NCBI GenBank assembly: GCA_035496935.1
Contig: DATJED010000020.1
Coordinates: 85,139-149,138, forward strand
Length of the DNA: 64,000 bases
Direction of reading: 5' to 3'
Source: Pseudopedobacter sp035496935
GTDB taxonomy: Bacteria; Bacteroidota; Bacteroidia; Sphingobacteriales; Sphingobacteriaceae
Shown: one piece after another, positions 26,665 through 35,178 of the stretch
How the letters are laid out: each line of letters starts with the position of its first letter
Position numbering within the stretch: the first letter of the stretch is position 1
Translations under genes and position numbers: made by a program
Notes under the pieces: generated by a model
Seen by the model: the letters and a program-made list of their open reading frames with translations, nothing else
Told to the model about the DNA's origin: nothing
The model's database searches: none

Positions 26665-27543
26665 TTAAATGCTGATTTTCTGCATTTCCAAAGCGCTTTT
26701 TTTAATACTCTCAAAAGGGTCAATCTCAAAGTTCTCCTGTTCCATTATTGGATACTTTAAACCTGCTAACTTTGCGTTGTTAAATAATGGTTTAAAATCT
26801 ATTAAACCATTCCCTATTTCTGTGTTTAAGGTTTTATTGGATTTTCGCATATCTTTAACATGCCATAAGGAAAATCTTCCCGGATGATCTTTAAAATACT
26901 TTAGAGGATCTTTTTCGGCCCTAATTACCCAATATAAGTCCATTTCGAAATCTACCAATTTAGGATCTGTTTCTTCCAATAAAATATCGTAGCCCGTGGT
27001 TCCGTTCAAATCAAAAAACTCAATATCATGGTTATGATAGCCTAATTTGAAGCCTGCTTCGTTTACAATCTGACCTGCTCTATTTAGCTTTTTAGCAAAT
27101 GCTTTTGCACTATCCACATTTTTAAAAATAGCTGGGTTAATATGCGGAATGGTAATAAAACTTTGGTTTAAAGCCTTAGCCGACTTGATATAGGATGTTA
27201 AGATACTATCATCCTGAGTTTTTTCCCAAACTCCAAAATCAAAATGAGAACTTGGAGAAGTCAACTTATATTTATCTAAAAGAGTTTTGAATTTTTCTGA
27301 TGTTAAGCCGAAATAACCGTCTTTTTCAGAAAAGCCATATCCTTCTACAAAAGAATAACCTGCTTTTGCTATTTGGGCTAACACACCTTCTACATCCTTT
27401 GGCAATTCATCCCTTAACGAATACAACTGAATTCCAAACTTTTTTATTTTTTCTGCTGCCGCACATCCAATATAAGGCAGTAACGTTGCTCCTGCGGTTG
27501 CTAGTCCAATTTGTTTAATAAAGGTTCTTCTGTTATTATTCAT
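26665..27543 (-). CDS. Tat-exported sugar isomerase/epimerase-like TIM barrel (last gene of sugar operon)
   Basis: 292 residues. The N-terminus NNNRRTFIKQIGLATAGAT is a twin-arginine signal, with a Cys in IGCAAAEK near 27 that might also be lipidated. The remainder is an AP-endonuclease-family TIM barrel: IQLYSLRDELPKD near 38-50, GYHNHDIEF near 161-169, and EMDLYWVIRA near 199-208 with metal-type Glu/Asp/His residues. Relatives act as periplasmic lyases, isomerases or epimerases on keto-sugars. It is 10 bases after the preceding gene in a ten-gene operon led by the GMC oxidase. Confidence 0.82.
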   Translation of the reverse strand: MNNNRRTFIKQIGLATAGATLLPYIGCAAAEKIKKFGIQLYSLRDELPKDVEGVLAQIAKAGYSFVEGYGFSEKDGYFGLTSEKFKTLLDKYKLTSPSSHFDFGVWEKTQDDSILTSYIKSAKALNQSFITIPHINPAIFKNVDSAKAFAKKLNRAGQIVNEAGFKLGYHNHDIEFFDLNGTTGYDILLEETDPKLVDFEMDLYWVIRAEKDPLKYFKDHPGRFSLWHVKDMRKSNKTLNTEIGNGLIDFKPLFNNAKLAGLKYPIMEQENFEIDPFESIKKSALEMQKISI

Positions 27544-27553
27544 TTTTAATTTT

Positions 27554-28429
27554 TTAAACGTCGCAAATATGGACAGCTTTAACTAATGACGCTATTTTGT
27601 CTTCTTTTTTGGGGATAAACTCTTGGGCAACATAACCTTTAAAACCTGTTGCCAAAATAGCCCGCATAATTGCCGGATAATAAAGTTCCTGCTCTTCTTC
27701 AATTTCATTTCTTCCGGGCACACCGGCAGTATGGTAATGCGCAATATAAGGATGCGAGGTTTGGATAGTTCTGATCACATCTCCCTCATCAATCTGCATG
27801 TGATAAATATCATACAACAATTTAAAGTTTTCCGACCCTACCCTTTTACAAAGTTCCACTCCCCAAGGTGTTTTATCGGCAAAGTAATCTTTATGGTTAA
27901 CCTTACTATTTAGGAGCTCCATCACTAAGGTCACCCCGTTTTTTTCTGCCAAAGGAATTAACTTTTGTAAACCTTCCGTACAGTTTTTTAAACCCGTTTC
28001 GTCATCCATACCTCTTCTGTTTCCGCTGAAACAGATGAGATTCTTGTAGCCAGCTTTAGCGACCATCGGAATCATTTCTGTATAATTCTGAATCAGTTTT
28101 TCATGAAACTTAGGTTCGGCAAAACCATCTACTAAATTAATTTCGGCACCGTTACACATGCTGGAATCTAAACCATGCGCTTTTAACGTTTCCCAATCTT
28201 TTGGCCCTACCAAATCAATCGCCTTAATGCCAATTTCTTTGGCGACTTTACATAATTCCTCCAAACTTAAGAAACCATAAGTCCACCTGCATACCGCATG
28301 GTTGATATTTCCTTTGAGCATAACAGGTTCTTTAGCTTGGGGAGCCGAAAATGAAGAAAGCATTCCGCCCGCTGAAATTGCTGCCGAACCGGCAATGATG
28401 GTTTTAATCACTTCTCTTCTATTTTGCAT
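27554..28429 (-). CDS. Tat-exported hydroxypyruvate isomerase-like TIM barrel
   Basis: 291 residues. A probable Tat signal is present (QNRREVIKTIIAGSAAIS). The TIM barrel shows residues of the hydroxypyruvate isomerase-like group: MELLNSKVNHKDYFAD near 170-185, LLYDIYHMQIDEGD near 204-217, and an IAHYHTAGVPGRNEI segment near 230-244 with the metal-binding His. It probably handles a keto- or aldehyde-sugar in the periplasm. Its start overlaps the stop of the MFS permease gene by 11 bases. The exact reaction cannot be read from sequence. Confidence 0.83.
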   Translation of the reverse strand: MQNRREVIKTIIAGSAAISAGGMLSSFSAPQAKEPVMLKGNINHAVCRWTYGFLSLEELCKVAKEIGIKAIDLVGPKDWETLKAHGLDSSMCNGAEINLVDGFAEPKFHEKLIQNYTEMIPMVAKAGYKNLICFSGNRRGMDDETGLKNCTEGLQKLIPLAEKNGVTLVMELLNSKVNHKDYFADKTPWGVELCKRVGSENFKLLYDIYHMQIDEGDVIRTIQTSHPYIAHYHTAGVPGRNEIEEEQELYYPAIMRAILATGFKGYVAQEFIPKKEDKIASLVKAVHICDV

Positions 28430-29663
28430 TTACAAGTTCCTCCTTAACAGATTTATTTTCTTTAAAAAACAGGGCAAACAAAATCATCACTACAGCTGCA
28501 ATTCCTGCAGGAATTAACCATATCATCTTCCAATCGAAACTACTTTCTGTCATTTTATACGCATCGGTAATTTTACCGGCTACCCAAAAACCAATCAACA
28601 TACCAACTCCGTAAGTTGCTAAAGTAATTAAACCTTGTGCGGCACTTTTTATTTTTTCGCCAGCCCTGGCGTTGGTATAAATTTGACCCGAAACAAAGAA
28701 AAAATCATAACACACGCCATGTAGGGCAATCCCAGTTATAAGCATGAAAGTTAATTCGCCGGCATTTCCGTAAGCAAATAGTGCATATCTAATTACCCAA
28801 GCCAACATCCCTACCAAAAGTGTGTATTTAAAGCCGAATTTTTTAAAGAAAACAGGTAAGGAAAGCATAAATAAAACCTCGGAAATCTGGCCCAAAGTCA
28901 TTTTACCGGTTGGGTTCTCTAAACCTATGTTTGATAAAAACGGGTTTGCATTTTGGTAATAGAAGGCCAAAGGAATACAGATGAGTATGGAGGATAAAAA
29001 GAAAACCAAGAAATCCCTACTTTTTAAAAGCTTTAAAGCTTCCAGACCTAAGATATCTGATAAAGTAACTTTATCATTTTTATCAACTTTTGGAGGTGTT
29101 TTTGGCAAAAAGAAACTCAATAAGCCCAGCACCACTGATGCACCGCAAGCTAACAGAAAGGTGTTTTTTAGGAAACCCAATCTGATACTTTCAACAGCAT
29201 CCCAATGAAACAGATAGCTGATTGCCAAGCCGGCGATAATCCAGCCCACTGTTCCCCAAACCCTAATGGAAGAAAATTCCTTTTCGGGGTCTGTCATTTG
29301 GTTAAACGATATGGAATTTACCAAAGCCAAAGTAGGCATGTAAGCAATCATATAACCCAAAACGTAAGGGTAAAAAGCTTCAAAATTTGTGGCGCTGTAC
29401 ATTTGGTACATTAGCAATGCGCCAATTAAATGCAGTATCCCTAGAATTTTCTCGGCATTGAAATACCTATCGGCGATAAGTCCAATCACAAACGGGGCAA
29501 TAATGGCTCCTAAAGACTGTGTCGAAAAAGCGGCACCAGTTTGTGCGCCGGTAGCATTTAAATTATTTCCTAAAAATGTTCCGAGGGTTACAAACCACGC
29601 TCCCCAAATAAAAAATTCGAGGAACATCATAAGCGATAATTTGGTCCGGATTAAGCTGTTCAT
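28419..29663 (-). CDS. MFS transporter, nucleoside/sugar:H+ symporter (NupG-like)
   Basis: 414 residues with twelve hydrophobic helices. The N-terminal FLEFFIWGAWFVTLGTFL segment and the GLIADRYFNAEKILG loop between helices 2 and 3 match the nucleoside:H+ symporter family of MFS permeases. In Bacteroidota operons with DUF1080 and Gfo/Idh genes such proteins probably take up the oxidised sugar or its cleavage product. Placement between the hydrolase and the isomerases supports import of the product. Substrate is inference. Confidence 0.85.
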   Translation of the reverse strand: MNSLIRTKLSLMMFLEFFIWGAWFVTLGTFLGNNLNATGAQTGAAFSTQSLGAIIAPFVIGLIADRYFNAEKILGILHLIGALLMYQMYSATNFEAFYPYVLGYMIAYMPTLALVNSISFNQMTDPEKEFSSIRVWGTVGWIIAGLAISYLFHWDAVESIRLGFLKNTFLLACGASVVLGLLSFFLPKTPPKVDKNDKVTLSDILGLEALKLLKSRDFLVFFLSSILICIPLAFYYQNANPFLSNIGLENPTGKMTLGQISEVLFMLSLPVFFKKFGFKYTLLVGMLAWVIRYALFAYGNAGELTFMLITGIALHGVCYDFFFVSGQIYTNARAGEKIKSAAQGLITLATYGVGMLIGFWVAGKITDAYKMTESSFDWKMIWLIPAGIAAVVMILFALFFKENKSVKEELVNAK

Positions 29664-29690
29664 TGTTGTGTAAGGTTTAGGTTGGTTTGT

Positions 29691-30374
29691 TTACAATGTC
29701 TTTATCATGATGTTTCGATACCAAACTTCGTTGCCATGATCCTGAAAAGCTATTTTTCCAGACTTAAACTTCCCGAAATCAGGCATGTCTTTAAACTTGC
29801 TTCCTGCTACCAATTTGTTCCAGGCATCGTCCCACATCATAGTTTCCACCACTTTTTCGCCGTTTAAGTAAAACTGTAACTTGCCTTTGTTCAAAATAAT
29901 TTCGGCTTTATTCCATTCGCCAGCCGGCTTTACTGTTTCTACACTGCTCGGTATTAAATCATATAAATCTCCAGCCCTGTGCTTAAAAATTTTGGCGTCG
30001 GGATGTCCGTCATTATCTAAAACCTGCATTTCCGGACCAGTAAAATATGGCTGAGGATATTTCTTGGCGTCATCTACCACGTTAAACATCACGCCGCTAT
30101 TACCGTTTTTAGAAATTTTCCATTCGTATTTTAAGTGGAAATTTTCATAGTTAGCATTGGTGACCAAATCGCCTCTCTGAGACTGATCGGTAACTTTCGG
30201 ATCAAAATGCAACACCTGATCTTCAACTTTCCATGCACTCCCTAAAGTTGATTTGCCGTAGGTGTGCCAACCTTCGGTACTATTGTTAGCTACTAAATTT
30301 GTAAAACCTTTCTTCTGGGCAACACAGGAAGCTGTCATTGCAATTATTATCAACATTAATAGGCTGTTTTTCAT
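29691..30374 (-). CDS. DUF1080 (3-keto-disaccharide hydrolase) lipoprotein
   Basis: 227 residues with a lipoprotein signal (MTASCVAQ, Cys near 17). The DUF1080 domain shows the usual order: a GFTNLVANNSTEGWHTYG start, LVTNANYENFHLKYEWKISKNGNSGVMF near 67-94, GPEMQVLDNDGHPDA near 112-126, HRAGDLYDLIP near 131-141, and the closing SGKIAFQDHGNEVWYRNI. Members of this family hydrolyse 3-keto-glycosides made by GMC oxidases. It fits as the glycosidic-bond-cleaving step of this operon, probably on the periplasmic side. Confidence 0.9.
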   Translation of the reverse strand: MKNSLLMLIIIAMTASCVAQKKGFTNLVANNSTEGWHTYGKSTLGSAWKVEDQVLHFDPKVTDQSQRGDLVTNANYENFHLKYEWKISKNGNSGVMFNVVDDAKKYPQPYFTGPEMQVLDNDGHPDAKIFKHRAGDLYDLIPSSVETVKPAGEWNKAEIILNKGKLQFYLNGEKVVETMMWDDAWNKLVAGSKFKDMPDFGKFKSGKIAFQDHGNEVWYRNIMIKTL

Positions 30375-30378
30375 CGTT

Positions 30379-30741
30379 TTATTTTAAAGTGAGAATATAC
30401 TTAACCATTTCTTCAGCATCTTGCTGATTGATTTGTGGGTGTGCAGTCATCGGGATTTCTCCCCAAACTCCCTTCCCGCCGTTTATAATTTTATCCGCAA
30501 GTTTAGTTACGTTTTCTGCCGAGTTTTCATATTTAGCGGCCACTTCTTTATAAGCTGGGCCTATTAATTTTTCCTGTTCTTTATGGCAACTATAACAATC
30601 TGAGGACGCAATTAGTTGTTGTCCTTTTAAATCGGTTGATTCTGTCGTGGTGTTTTCAGCTTCTGATTCTTGTGAGGTTTGGGTTCCGCCACAAGCAGCT
30701 AAAAATAAGCCTATAATGCATATTCCTAAATAATTCTTCAT
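30379..30741 (-). CDS. Monohaem cytochrome c lipoprotein of the sugar oxidation operon
   Basis: 120 residues with a lipoprotein signal (FLAACGGTQ, Cys near 17), an acidic Ser/Thr linker, CxxCH in SSDCYSCHKEQEKLIGP near 45-61, and the distal Met in WGEIPMTAHP near 93-102. It has the size and motifs of a c552-like electron carrier. Located 4 bases before the DUF1080 gene, it is the natural electron acceptor for the GMC oxidase encoded at the head of the operon. Confidence 0.88.
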   Translation of the reverse strand: MKNYLGICIIGLFLAACGGTQTSQESEAENTTTESTDLKGQQLIASSDCYSCHKEQEKLIGPAYKEVAAKYENSAENVTKLADKIINGGKGVWGEIPMTAHPQINQQDAEEMVKYILTLK

Positions 30742-30751
30742 AATTGTAATT

Positions 30752-31804
30752 TTATAATCCTAAAAGTTTATTGTTGAAGTTTTGGTCTCCGCCAGCCTGC
30801 ACAAAATCGTCAAATGCTCTTTCGGTTACCCTAATGATATGATCTTTAATGAACTGAGCACCTTCTTTTGCTCCGTCTTCTGGATGTTTTAAGGCGCATT
30901 CCCATTCTAGAACTGCCCAGCCTTCAAAATCATATTGCGCCAACTTGCTGAATATCGACTTAAAATTTACCTGTCCATCGCCTAAAGAACGGAACCGCCC
31001 GGCTCTTTCTATCCAGTTTTGATAACCTCCGTAAACGCCTTGTTTACCGTTAGGGTTAAATTCAGCATCCTTCACATGAAACATCTTAATACGCTCATGA
31101 TAGATATCTATAAACGTTAAATAATCTAAACATTGTAAAACAAAATGAGAAGGGTCATACAAAATATTGGCTCTTTTATGGTTTTCTACCCGCTCTAAAA
31201 ACATGTCGAAACTATTGCCATCATGCAAGTCTTCTCCGGCATGCAACTCATAACAAAGGTCAACGCCGTTTTCATCAAAAACATCTAAAATTGGTTTCCA
31301 CCGATTAGCCAGCTCATCAAAACCAGTTTCAATTAAACCGGGAGGCCTTTGCGGCCAGGGATAAACATAAGGCCAAAGCAAGGCGCCACTAAAAGTTACG
31401 TGGGCGTTTAACCCCAAATTTCGGGAAGCTTTAGCCGCATATTTTAACTGTTGCACCGCCCACTGCTGACGTTCTTTCGGTTTTTTATGAAGTTCAACCG
31501 GAGCAAAGGAATCAAACAAATCATCATAAGCCGGATGAACGGCCACCAATTGTCCTTGCAAATGGGTAGATAATTCGGTTATTTCTAAACCTGCCTCGGC
31601 AATTTTCCCTTTAAGTTCATCGGCGTATGCCTTACTTTCCGAAGCTAACTTTAGGTTGATGAACCTTTCATCCAAAGTGGGCAACTGCAAACCTTTAAAA
31701 CCTAATTCTTTTGCCCAAGCACAAATATTTTCTAAGCTATTAAACGGCGCTTCGTTCCCAATAAATTGTGCAATAAATAATGCCGGACCTTTAATTGTTT
31801 TCAT
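30752..31804 (-). CDS. Sugar phosphate isomerase/epimerase family TIM barrel
   Basis: 350 residues, no signal peptide, so cytoplasmic. AP-endonuclease-2-type barrel with metal and substrate residues in ELHAGEDLHDG near 186-196, ILYDPSHFVLQCLDY near 215-229, KMFHVKDAEFNPNGKQG near 241-257 and AVLEWECALKHPEDG near 297-311. It resembles the family often paired with Gfo/Idh/MocA dehydrogenases in inositol or keto-sugar pathways. It follows a ~180-base gap containing low-complexity repeats, so an internal promoter is possible. Confidence 0.87.
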   Translation of the reverse strand: MKTIKGPALFIAQFIGNEAPFNSLENICAWAKELGFKGLQLPTLDERFINLKLASESKAYADELKGKIAEAGLEITELSTHLQGQLVAVHPAYDDLFDSFAPVELHKKPKERQQWAVQQLKYAAKASRNLGLNAHVTFSGALLWPYVYPWPQRPPGLIETGFDELANRWKPILDVFDENGVDLCYELHAGEDLHDGNSFDMFLERVENHKRANILYDPSHFVLQCLDYLTFIDIYHERIKMFHVKDAEFNPNGKQGVYGGYQNWIERAGRFRSLGDGQVNFKSIFSKLAQYDFEGWAVLEWECALKHPEDGAKEGAQFIKDHIIRVTERAFDDFVQAGGDQNFNNKLLGL

Positions 31805-31928
31805 TTCTTAGGATTTTTGAGATGTGCGTATTGAGATGTGAGACATGAGATTTGAGATTTGAGAACCATGATTTAAGACCTCCATCTAAATATAATTCAA
31901 TTTTACTTATGACTACTACCTTATACCT

Positions 31929-31996
31929 ACGACTTAGTACTTTTTACTTTCTACTTTTAACTTTTTACTTTCTACTTTCTACTTTTAACTTCCTAC
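31929..31996. repeat. Low-complexity tract of TACTTT-type repeats inside the sugar operon
   Basis: A run of near-repeats of TACTTTCTACTTTTAAC covers about 70 bases between two operon genes, preceded at 31830-31865 by a run of GAGATTTGAGA-like repeats. Its end supplies the stop codon region of the next gene (31985). A similar tract lies at 62295-62325, again at a gene end. Confidence 0.75.
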
Positions 31997-33130
31997 CTCC
32001 AGCCATTTCTTTTCTGATTTTCCTGAAGCAATAACTGTCTCTATAAACATCATTCCTCTTAATCCGTCTGCCATACCCGGATAATCTAACGATTCTGGTT
32101 TAGGTGTTTCCTGATTTTGGATGGCTAAAATATGTTCAGCAAAGTTTCTATAAATATTGGCGAACGCTTCCAAATAACCCTCCGGATGCCCAGACGGCGT
32201 CCTAGTATTATGCTGAGCGTAAGAGCTTACATAGCCTCCACCTGTTCTTAATGTTTGAGCCGGTTCATCAAACCATTTAAGGGTTAGAGTATTGGCATCC
32301 ACCTGTTGCCACTCCAATCCTCCTTTTTCGCCGTAAACTCTAATCTTTACGTTATTTTCTTCACCAGTGGCAATTTGTGTAGCCATTAAAACACCGCTGG
32401 CCCCGTTATCGAATTTTAACAATACCGCACCATCGTCATCCAATCGTCTGTTTTCTACTACTGTATTTATATCGGCGCAAAGTTTTTTCACCGATAAGCC
32501 ACTTACATACTCTGCTAAATTAAAAGCGTGTGTCCCAATATCGCCCATAGCGCCGGCAATACCACTCTTTGAGGGATCGGTTCGCCAGTCTGCCTGTTTA
32601 CTTTCCACCTCGGTACTTAACCAACCCTGTGGATATTCCACATAAACCTTTCTTATTTTGCCCAGTTTTCCTTTGGCTATCTGTTGTTTGGCTTCTTTCA
32701 CCATTGGGTAACCGGTGTAAGTATGTGTTAAACATAAAAGGTTTCCTGTTTTCTCCTGCACTTCATTTAAAACCATTGCCTCAGCCAAAGACAAGGTCAT
32801 AGGTTTATCTAAAATTACATGGAAACCATTTTCCAAAGCCATTTTTGCCGGCTCAAAGTGTAGATGGTTGGGAGTAACAATTGCTATAACCTGAATTCTT
32901 TCATTTTCTGGCTTTTGTTTCTCTTTTAGGATAAGCTCCTGAAAAGTTGGATAAATTCTACTTTCAGCTAACCCCAACTCCTTGCCGGTTTTCAAAGATT
33001 TTTCTAAACTGCTGCTAAAGGCACCGCCCAGCAGTTCGTAATAATTGTCCATCCGAGCTGCAATACGATGGATAGCACCAATAAAAGAACCGGGTCCACC
33101 GCCAATCATCCCTAATCTTAATTTTTTCAT
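31985..33130 (-). CDS. Gfo/Idh/MocA family oxidoreductase (cytoplasmic)
   Basis: About 381 residues from the ATG at 33130, which places the Rossmann motif GMIGGGPGSFIGAIHR at the N-terminus as usual. A longer frame from 33190 would overlap the upstream gene by 44 bases and adds an unlikely basic leader. Conserved EKP-type motif as LDKPMTLSLAEA near 108-119, and AMGDIGTHAFNLAEYVSG near 191-208. These NAD(P)-dependent enzymes oxidise or reduce sugar hydroxyls, often at C3. Without a signal peptide it would act on imported sugar, unlike its exported paralogue two genes upstream. Confidence 0.87.
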   Translation of the reverse strand: MKKLRLGMIGGGPGSFIGAIHRIAARMDNYYELLGGAFSSSLEKSLKTGKELGLAESRIYPTFQELILKEKQKPENERIQVIAIVTPNHLHFEPAKMALENGFHVILDKPMTLSLAEAMVLNEVQEKTGNLLCLTHTYTGYPMVKEAKQQIAKGKLGKIRKVYVEYPQGWLSTEVESKQADWRTDPSKSGIAGAMGDIGTHAFNLAEYVSGLSVKKLCADINTVVENRRLDDDGAVLLKFDNGASGVLMATQIATGEENNVKIRVYGEKGGLEWQQVDANTLTLKWFDEPAQTLRTGGGYVSSYAQHNTRTPSGHPEGYLEAFANIYRNFAEHILAIQNQETPKPESLDYPGMADGLRGMMFIETVIASGKSEKKWLEVGS

Positions 33131-33146
33131 CAAAGCGGCTTTAGAA

Positions 33147-33713
33147 TTATAGGTAAACCGGATCGCCTTTTTTATACGGAATGCAGGCATCGTACCTACC
33201 GGGTACTTCTACGTATTTCAACACTTTTGTCCCACCAATCTCAGAGGTAAAGAAGCCTAAAAGGGTCAATTCTTTAAGCATTCTGAAATAATGAGGCTTG
33301 CCGTCATTTCGCGGATTGTTAGCATATTCTTTTTGCTCCGCATCCAAAGTGTTAAGCATGGTGTTTTTCTGTGTTGGCTCTAAATCCACAAAGTTTGAAC
33401 TGAATTGCTTTTGAGCCGTCTCGTTAATGGTTTTTAAACCCTTTAAAAATATTTGCTGATGTGCCGGCTCGTAGCAATCTTTCACCATAAGCGCCATGAA
33501 CGCACCAGTTTTTGCCGCTTTCGCACCGGGGGTTTTCGTTTCCGGGATGATGGTTTCAGCAATTTCGTCCATCATGGCAACATCGTCACTGTTAAAAAGG
33601 TCATTCACCATTTCTGGCGTTGAACTACAGCCGGCCAAACTAAACAACTGTCCTCCTATAACGGTACCTCCTAGCAATAAAGCAACGGAGGAAATGGCTT
33701 CTCTTCTATTCAT
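33147..33713 (-). CDS. Gluconate 2-dehydrogenase subunit 3 family protein (Tat signal)
   Basis: About 188 residues from the ATG at 33713 (an ATG at 33731 would overlap the upstream gene by 8 bases). NRREAISSVALLLGGTVIGG is a Tat-type signal and a SLAGCSS lipobox-like cysteine follows. The rest matches the small subunit of FAD-linked sugar dehydrogenases: DEIAETIIPETKTPGAKAA near 48-66 and FFTSEIGGTKVL near 154-165. These subunits accompany GMC catalytic subunits and help export them. Together with the GMC and cytochrome c gene products it would make a membrane-linked sugar dehydrogenase. Confidence 0.85.
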   Translation of the reverse strand: MNRREAISSVALLLGGTVIGGQLFSLAGCSSTPEMVNDLFNSDDVAMMDEIAETIIPETKTPGAKAAKTGAFMALMVKDCYEPAHQQIFLKGLKTINETAQKQFSSNFVDLEPTQKNTMLNTLDAEQKEYANNPRNDGKPHYFRMLKELTLLGFFTSEIGGTKVLKYVEVPGRYDACIPYKKGDPVYL

Positions 33714-33723
33714 TTTTATTTTT

Positions 33724-35166
33724 TTAAACACTTAACGACCAGCCTTTTCTGTATTCCCGTTTCACAAACTGGTTTACGTCATCAAAATTGGTAACTTTCA
33801 TTTGTTGGTTATCCCAAAGCAGTTGGATGTTTCTGCCCGGGAAAGATGTTTTTCCGCCTACTTCTTTTTTAATATCGTAAGCCCTAATCGCTAAGTTTGC
33901 CATCAATAAAGCTTCGGTCAAGGGTACTGCTTTTTCAAACGGCGAACTCAATTCTTTTTTTCCGTAGCCGGCGATACAAGCTTCAACCCATTGCCCATAA
34001 TGCCCTTCCGCTTGGTTGGGTACCCTGGCAATAGTCTGCTTTACATGCACCTCCTCATTTTTGGATAAAGGCAAAAGACGGGCATTTGCATTATAAGTAT
34101 CAGCCATCATTTTACCTTTAGAGCCTATAAATAGCATTCCGTTTCCGCCGTCGCCAAACATCTCATTGGCAGCAAGCTCTTCCGGCCTTTCGGGTTGTAT
34201 CCCGCCATCCATCCAATGCAAATTCACCTTACTTTTATTCTTTTTTGTTTCGGGGAATTTAATGATAACGTGGCTAGATGGCGGACAGCTGTCTGGGAAA
34301 TAACCTCGCTTAAATTCGTCCACATAAACGCTGCCTACACTAGCTTCTACGGAGGTGGGGTTGTTTAAACCTAATACAGAGAAAGGGCCTTCCATTAAAT
34401 GGCAACCCATATCTCCTAATGCGCCGGTTCCATAATCCCACCAGCCTCTCCAGTTAAACGGAACCAATTTGTCCACATAATTTTTTTGTGGAGCGGTGCC
34501 TAACCATAAATCCCAATCCAACTCTTTTGGAATAGGTGCTGCCTGTGCAGGCCATGGAATCCCTTGCGGCCAAACGGGGCGGTTAGTCCAGCAATAAACG
34601 GTATGTACATCGCCAATCACATCGGCATCAAACCATTCCCGCATTTGGCGTACACCATCGTTTGAAGCACCTTGATTTCCCATTTGCGTAACTACTTTGT
34701 AGCGCTTGGCGGCATCCTGTAAAACGCGGGCTTCATAAATGTCATGTGTTAAAGGCTTCTGTACATATACATGTTTGCCTAACTGCATGGCTGCCAAAGT
34801 GGTGATGGCATGGTTATGATCTGGTGTGGAAATACAGACGGCATCGAAATTTTTAGCTTCCTTATCCAATAGCTCCCTCCAGTCCTTTATGTATTTCGCT
34901 TTCGGATAATCTGCCCGGGATTTTTGTGCTCTTCTGTCATCTACATCGCAAAGAAAATTAATGACCGCTTTCCCGGTGTTATGAAAGCTTTTTAAATCGC
35001 TGTAACCTTTCCCTCCTACTCCAACACCTGCTATATATAATTTATCACTTGGGGCTAAAAAACCACTACCGCCTAAAACATGCCGAGGCACAATGGTAAA
35101 GGCTGCCGCGGCTACTGCTGCTGATTTTAAAAAACTTCTTCTGGAATTGTTCTGATTGTCCTTCAT
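33724..35166 (-). CDS. Tat-exported Gfo/Idh/MocA family oxidoreductase
   Basis: 480 residues. A Tat signal is clear (NSRRSFLKSAAVAAAAF). The Rossmann part follows (GVGVGGKGYSDL near 48-59) with YVQKPLTHDIYEAR near 131-144 replacing the common EKP, and the substrate-domain segment GALGDMGCHLMEGPFSVLGL near 246-265. The larger size and signal are typical of the exported Bacteroidota subgroup with tightly bound cofactor. It probably acts on keto-glycosides in the periplasm. It is 12 bases after the GMC gene. Confidence 0.87.
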   Translation of the reverse strand: MKDNQNNSRRSFLKSAAVAAAAFTIVPRHVLGGSGFLAPSDKLYIAGVGVGGKGYSDLKSFHNTGKAVINFLCDVDDRRAQKSRADYPKAKYIKDWRELLDKEAKNFDAVCISTPDHNHAITTLAAMQLGKHVYVQKPLTHDIYEARVLQDAAKRYKVVTQMGNQGASNDGVRQMREWFDADVIGDVHTVYCWTNRPVWPQGIPWPAQAAPIPKELDWDLWLGTAPQKNYVDKLVPFNWRGWWDYGTGALGDMGCHLMEGPFSVLGLNNPTSVEASVGSVYVDEFKRGYFPDSCPPSSHVIIKFPETKKNKSKVNLHWMDGGIQPERPEELAANEMFGDGGNGMLFIGSKGKMMADTYNANARLLPLSKNEEVHVKQTIARVPNQAEGHYGQWVEACIAGYGKKELSSPFEKAVPLTEALLMANLAIRAYDIKKEVGGKTSFPGRNIQLLWDNQQMKVTNFDDVNQFVKREYRKGWSLSV

Positions 35167-35178
35167 AATTGGTTTCGA

